DNA from: Candidatus Methanomethylophilaceae archaeon | Lineage (GTDB): Archaea; Thermoplasmatota; Thermoplasmata; Methanomassiliicoccales; Methanomethylophilaceae | DNA: 9,400 nucleotides | Assembly: GCA_016297775.1 (NCBI GenBank) | Contig: JAEDGA010000048.1 | Coordinates: 1-9,400 of the forward strand | Direction of reading: 5' to 3' | Part shown: positions 6,190 through 9,400 of the stretch, in pieces | Layout of the letters: the number at the start of each line of letters is the position of its first letter | Position numbering within the stretch: the stretch's first letter is position 1 | The notes under the pieces: model-generated | The model's input: only the letters and a program-made list of their open reading frames with translations | What the model was told of the DNA's origin: nothing | Databases searched by the model: none | Translations under genes and position numbers: made by a program

Positions 6190-8066
6190 CCGACCACCCT
6201 GTCCCTGACTATACTCTTGATCCTGTGTGCCAGACTGTCGGCCCTCAGGTCCTCCAGTCTCAGATATATCCCGTTCAGCCTCTCGCTTAGATGGAGTGCA
6301 TTATCCAGGTGCGGATATCCCACACCGGTGTCCACCACGATCCATATCGCAGAAGCATCCCTGCCTACCATGGTAGCCGCATCCATGGCATCCTTCAGAG
6401 GGTCCCCTCCCGACATGGAGACGTTGGCACGACCGTCGGTGGTTACGACGACGTAGCACTTCTCTCCGGGATTCACCCTCTGTTCCTTCTTGGTCTCGAG
6501 ATGCGCCTTCAATATCGCCGCGGCGAGCGGCGTAGTGCCTCCGGTAGGCATCTCCTTCAGTTTCTTGTAAGCGAAATCCACACTCTTGGTGAAGGGCAGA
6601 AGGATCTCCGCCCTGTCCTTCCTGAATGAGATCAACCCCACCTTGTCCCTGTTCTGATAGGATTCCTTCAGAAGGGAGAACACGGCACCCTTCACCGCCA
6701 CCATCCTCTTCCTGGCACCCATGGAACCGCTGGCATCCACCAAGAACATGATGGATACCCCGTTCCTCCTCTCCCTGACCTTCTGTCTGAGATCGCTCTT
6801 CTCCAGGACCATGGCAAGGTCCCCTCTCTGTCTGTAACGTTGATATGGTGCTGCCACACGTATGGTGGCATCGAATGCCAGGTCGGTGACCTCCGATCTC
6901 GGTATCTCCGAGCGGATGTACCTTCCGGTGTGATCTGTACTGCGTATCTTCTGATGTTTCCCTCCGCCCTTGGAGGATCCCATGTATCCCAACGGCCTCA
7001 ATGATACGAAATCGATGACGCTGAACGTGCTTCCGACAGCGAATACCGTATCCTCGGAGGAATCGCCGTCACCCGACGGTTCCTCCCCTGCATCCGGACT
7101 GTCCCTGCGCGTACCGTTACCGTTGTCCGCGGACATCTGCGGAGGTTCGGAATTCGAAAGATCGTTACCTGAACGGGATTGGGATGACGAACCGTCCTCC
7201 GGGGTCTCGGTTATCCTGTGGCGGAGGCACAGTTGTGCCGCCTCCTTCATATCATCCAATGTCACGACATCCCTGGAATCGAATGCGGCTATAGCTTTCG
7301 ATACGTTGGCCACGGCTATATCCCCTCTGTGACCTTCGCACCCTGCCTTGATGCAGAGCTCCGCTATCAATGCCATTATGTCATCGGGTAATGTGACGAA
7401 TGCGAGACGGCTCCTGGCATCCGCGATTCTTTTCGACAGGATGTCGGAATCGTCTGTGAAAGATTCGGAATAGGAATCCGGATCGCTGTCGTAATCGACC
7501 CTCGCCCTTACGATCCTGTATCTCTCGTCGAGATCCTCCGATGACGGTATCCTGACACATATGTCGAAACGGTCGGAGAGATGCGAAGGCAGAGGATTCT
7601 CCGATACGTTCATGGTCCCGATGAAAGTCACATCACATGGATACTCCCTGGATACCCCTTCCTTCTCAACCGTCGCTTTGCGGTTGATGACGGATTCCAG
7701 GACCTGGTCCAACGTGGAATGGTCCATAAGATTCACATCGTCCGCGTGGAGGATGTTGCCGTCCGCCCTCTCCAGAAGTCCGGGCATCAGACGGCGTTCC
7801 CCGGTGAGTATCGTGTCCTCGATATCTATCGAACCGAAAATCTGTGTGTCGTTGGTCCCCAACGGAAGGTTGACCACCTTACGGTCGCCTATACCTGGAA
7901 GGGACCTCACCAATGTTGTCTTACCAGAACCGGTGCCTCCCTGGATGAGCACCGTACGTACATCGTCCGATACCAATGCCACTATCAATGCCTTCTTGGC
8001 ATCGTCCGCACCTACCACGGCCTGGAACGGGAACTCGGAGGTCCCGCTCAGATGCTCTTGATCCAC
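6186..8066 (-). CDS. ChlD/BchD-like chelatase subunit (AAA+ plus VWA domain)
   Basis: This 626-residue motor subunit of the CobN chelatase is built like ChlD/BchD. An N-terminal AAA+ domain spans about 11-285, an acidic Ser/Gly-rich linker about 287-340, a joining segment follows, and a von Willebrand A domain spans about 436-622. The AAA+ domain keeps Walker A GGTGSGKTT (43-51), sensor-1 TMN (151-153), the LSDRF arginine finger (R166) and sensor-2 GHRGD (R247). Walker B reads ILHADDVNL (105-113), with Asp110 where ATPases of this group usually have Glu. The VWA domain has a complete MIDAS: D444-A-S446-G-S448, T511 or T512, and D544, the metal-dependent contact to ChlI or CobN. The start is GTG at 8066, supported by GAGGAG at 8075-8080 eight bases upstream and by alignment of the following EFPFQAVVG with ChlI's VFPFTAIVG. 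It overlaps chlI by 19 bases and cobN by four. Confidence 0.92.
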   Translation of the reverse strand: MDQEHLSGTSEFPFQAVVGADDAKKALIVALVSDDVRTVLIQGGTGSGKTTLVRSLPGIGDRKVVNLPLGTNDTQIFGSIDIEDTILTGERRLMPGLLERADGNILHADDVNLMDHSTLDQVLESVINRKATVEKEGVSREYPCDVTFIGTMNVSENPLPSHLSDRFDICVRIPSSEDLDERYRIVRARVDYDSDPDSYSESFTDDSDILSKRIADARSRLAFVTLPDDIMALIAELCIKAGCEGHRGDIAVANVSKAIAAFDSRDVVTLDDMKEAAQLCLRHRITETPEDGSSSQSRSGNDLSNSEPPQMSADNGNGTRRDSPDAGEEPSGDGDSSEDTVFAVGSTFSVIDFVSLRPLGYMGSSKGGGKHQKIRSTDHTGRYIRSEIPRSEVTDLAFDATIRVAAPYQRYRQRGDLAMVLEKSDLRQKVRERRNGVSIMFLVDASGSMGARKRMVAVKGAVFSLLKESYQNRDKVGLISFRKDRAEILLPFTKSVDFAYKKLKEMPTGGTTPLAAAILKAHLETKKEQRVNPGEKCYVVVTTDGRANVSMSGGDPLKDAMDAATMVGRDASAIWIVVDTGVGYPHLDNALHLSERLNGIYLRLEDLRADSLAHRIKSIVRDRVVG

Positions 8067-9076
8067 TTGTTCAGCTCCTCGGTATCGATGGTGGATTCCT
8101 GGAACGGGTTACGCCTCATACGGTGCGTCAACACCAGGTTGGCGATGCTCGCCACATCCTCCCTGATTACCGATGTCCTCTCGTACAATGCGGCATGCGC
8201 GGATGCTGCCTTCAGCAGGGTGATGTCGGCCCTGTGTCCGTCGACACCGAAGTACAATGATGCCTCGACGGCCATCTTCAGGGCATCGTCCTCCAGGACC
8301 ATGTCCTCCATCCTGCCCTTTGCGGCTGTTATGCGTTCCATCAGCTCCTCCTGCATCGGAGCATACGACTCCCTGAACGCATCGGGATCGTTCTCGAACT
8401 GCAGGCGCCTCTTGATGACCTGCATCCTGGATTCGACATCCTTCTCGCTCTTGACATCGACCGCCATACCGAAACGGTCCAACAGCTGTGGCCTCAGATC
8501 CCCTTCCTCCGGATTCATCGTACCTACCAGGATGAACTTGGACGGATGAGTGAACGATACACCCTCCCTCTCCACGTAGTTCCTTCCCATGGCGGCGGAA
8601 TCCAGAAGGAGATCGACGATATGATCGTCCAGGAGATTCACCTCATCGACATAGAGTATGTTCCCGTTAGCCTTGGCCAACACACCGGGTTCGAACTTCT
8701 TCCTTCCGGTCCTGATGGCATGTTCCAGATCAAGGGTGCCTGCGACCATGTCCTCGGTCGCACTCAGCGGAAGTTCGACGACCTTCATCTTGACCGGTAT
8801 GGTGTTCAGATTCTCTCCGGATTCCAACCTCTCCTTACAATATGGGCACACGCTGTCCTTCCTGGACGTGTCGCAACGGAAAGGACAATCGGATGCCGTC
8901 CTCTCCGGGAGTAGATCGGCAAGAGCACGTACCGCGGTGGATTTGGCGGTACCCTTCTCCCCTCTGATCAGCACCCCGCCTATGGACGGGTTGATGACGT
9001 TCAGGATGAGGGCGTTCTTCATCTCGTTCTGTCCGACTATCGCCGTGAACGGAAATACGATATCGGACAGATTCAT
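8048..9076 (-). CDS. ChlI/BchI-like AAA+ ATPase subunit of the chelatase
   Basis: This 342-residue AAA+ ATPase should form the hexameric motor with ChlD and drive metal insertion by CobN. Walker A GEKGTAKST is at 39-47, Walker B ILYVDEVNLL at 140-149 (D144, E145 intact), sensor-1 GTMNP at 185-189, the arginine finger in LLDRF at R201, and sensor-2 HRAD at R282. Between the Walker motifs is a four-cysteine cluster, C64-x3-C68 and C77-x2-C80, likely a structural zinc site of the type seen in many ChlI proteins of this kind. The frame is open further upstream, with possible starts at TTG 9133 and ATG 9124. I chose ATG 9076 because it makes the same 4-base ATGA overlap with the previous gene as seen at chlD/cobN, and because family members begin just before FPFTAIVGQ. 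A GGAGG ends one base before it, which is tight. The 19 extra residues of the longest form look like translated upstream coding sequence. Confidence 0.9.
   Translation of the reverse strand: MNLSDIVFPFTAIVGQNEMKNALILNVINPSIGGVLIRGEKGTAKSTAVRALADLLPERTASDCPFRCDTSRKDSVCPYCKERLESGENLNTIPVKMKVVELPLSATEDMVAGTLDLEHAIRTGRKKFEPGVLAKANGNILYVDEVNLLDDHIVDLLLDSAAMGRNYVEREGVSFTHPSKFILVGTMNPEEGDLRPQLLDRFGMAVDVKSEKDVESRMQVIKRRLQFENDPDAFRESYAPMQEELMERITAAKGRMEDMVLEDDALKMAVEASLYFGVDGHRADITLLKAASAHAALYERTSVIREDVASIANLVLTHRMRRNPFQESTIDTEELNKWIKSI
8075..8080 (-). promoter_or_regulatory. Ribosome-binding site deciding the GTG start of chlD
   Basis: On the minus strand GAGGAG lies inside the end of chlI, eight bases before GTG 8066. 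No ATG is available near the start of the AAA+ fold, so this site is the main support for a non-ATG start. Confidence 0.6.
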
Positions 9077-9375
9077 CCCTCCAGATCCTTGATCCTCTGC
9101 AGGGATCTGACCGTTGCTTCCCATGATCTGCAATCAAGCTCGTCCTGTTCGAAATCCGGCAGCAGTACGGTGGTATAATCCTCCTCGCCGGAGAATTTTA
9201 TCGGAAGGATACGGTAACCCTCGGAGTTGAATCCTCTGAGTTTGGGGTTGTTGACCACGGATGCACCGTAACCGTTCGGGAAGCGGTAGATCTTGTGGAA
9301 CCTGTCCCCCTCCATACAGCCGCATTTGCAATCAGCGTTCAGATCAACAACGAATTCGTCGAATTCCATATCCAT
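9073..9375 (-). CDS. Unknown 100-residue protein with CxCxC motif, first gene of the chelatase operon in view
   Basis: This is a small soluble protein of no family I can name with confidence. The N-terminus is acidic, then C16-K-C18-G-C20 forms a tight CxCxC motif. It is followed by FHKIYRFPNGYGASVVNNP (26-44), a mainly beta-looking stretch, then SEGYRILPIKF, and a C-terminal helix at about 83-98. A fourth Cys is at 82. The NGYGASVV pattern reminds me of short hypothetical proteins found in phages and actinobacteria, but I could not check this. ATG 9375 has GAGG at 9380-9383 four bases upstream; ATG 9369 (two residues later) has it at ten bases and is about equally likely. Its stop overlaps the chlI start by four bases (ATGA), so it belongs to the chelatase operon. 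The three close cysteines could hold a metal; a role in metal delivery or chelatase control is speculation. Confidence 0.75.
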   Translation of the reverse strand: MDMEFDEFVVDLNADCKCGCMEGDRFHKIYRFPNGYGASVVNNPKLRGFNSEGYRILPIKFSGEEDYTTVLLPDFEQDELDCRSWEATVRSLQRIKDLEG

Positions 9376-9383
9376 CCTTCCTC
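9376..9383 (-). promoter_or_regulatory. Ribosome-binding site of the 100-residue gene
   Basis: On the minus strand GAGGAAGG immediately precedes ATG 9375, and its GAGG core is four bases from that ATG or ten from ATG 9369. Only 17 further bases are visible upstream and no promoter can be identified there, so the operon may start outside the window. Confidence 0.5.
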
Positions 9384-9400
9384 GGCCCTCTGCGGGTGGA

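Noticed and set aside
7581..8549. Open frame of 322 codons on the plus strand opposite chlD and chlI
   Set aside because: It spans the chlI/chlD junction antisense to conserved AAA+ motifs and has no family pattern, so it is a shadow frame.
8837..8887. Four-cysteine cluster in ChlI as a novel zinc-binding insertion
   Set aside because: A CxxxC...CxxC cluster between the Walker motifs is, to my knowledge, common in ChlI-type proteins of archaea and actinobacteria, so it is noted in the gene entry but not treated as new.
9376..9400. Promoter of the chelatase operon at the right edge
   Set aside because: Only 25 bases are visible beyond the first start codon and no TATA-like sequence is seen, so nothing can be called.

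Overview
The window looks archaeal. A TATA-like box sits about 35 bases before one translation start, ribosome-binding sites are of the GGAGG/GTGAT type, genes are packed with 1-base gaps or 4-base ATGA overlaps, and an archaeal/methanogen-style CobN chelatase operon is present. All eight genes end in TGA. Together with moderate GC and the gene content, this fits a corrinoid-using methanogen of the Thermoplasmata side (Methanomassiliicoccales-like). That placement is an inference, because no rRNA or methanogenesis marker lies in the window.

Layout. On the + strand, 1-353 is the C-terminal part of an ABC-2 type permease and 355-1146 is a second, complete ABC-2 permease. They are a paired exporter whose ATPase is presumably upstream of the window. 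An 84-base gap (1147-1230) carries a weak T-tract and a TATA box. It leads into a two-gene unit: a G3E-family (CobW/HypB/UreG-like) GTPase that starts with GTG at 1231, and a 193-residue acidic, His-rich protein of unknown function (1904-2485). This pair uses ATC almost exclusively for Ile, unlike its neighbours, which suggests high expression.

On the - strand, from 9375 down to 2479, lies a tightly overlapping operon. In order of transcription it encodes a 100-residue unknown protein with a CxCxC motif, a ChlI-type AAA+ ATPase, a ChlD-type AAA+/VWA protein, and the large chelatase subunit CobN. It runs tail-to-tail into the 193-residue gene with a 7-base overlap of the two coding ends.

How they fit. 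ChlI and ChlD should form the ATP-driven motor that powers CobN, which inserts a metal (most likely cobalt) into a tetrapyrrole ring. The G3E GTPase and its partner are plausible metal-handling proteins for a nearby cofactor or enzyme. The functional link to the chelatase is suggested only by position. The least described parts are the 193-residue GTPase partner and the 100-residue leader gene of the chelatase operon. I see no tRNA, rRNA, CRISPR array, insertion sequence or riboswitch.
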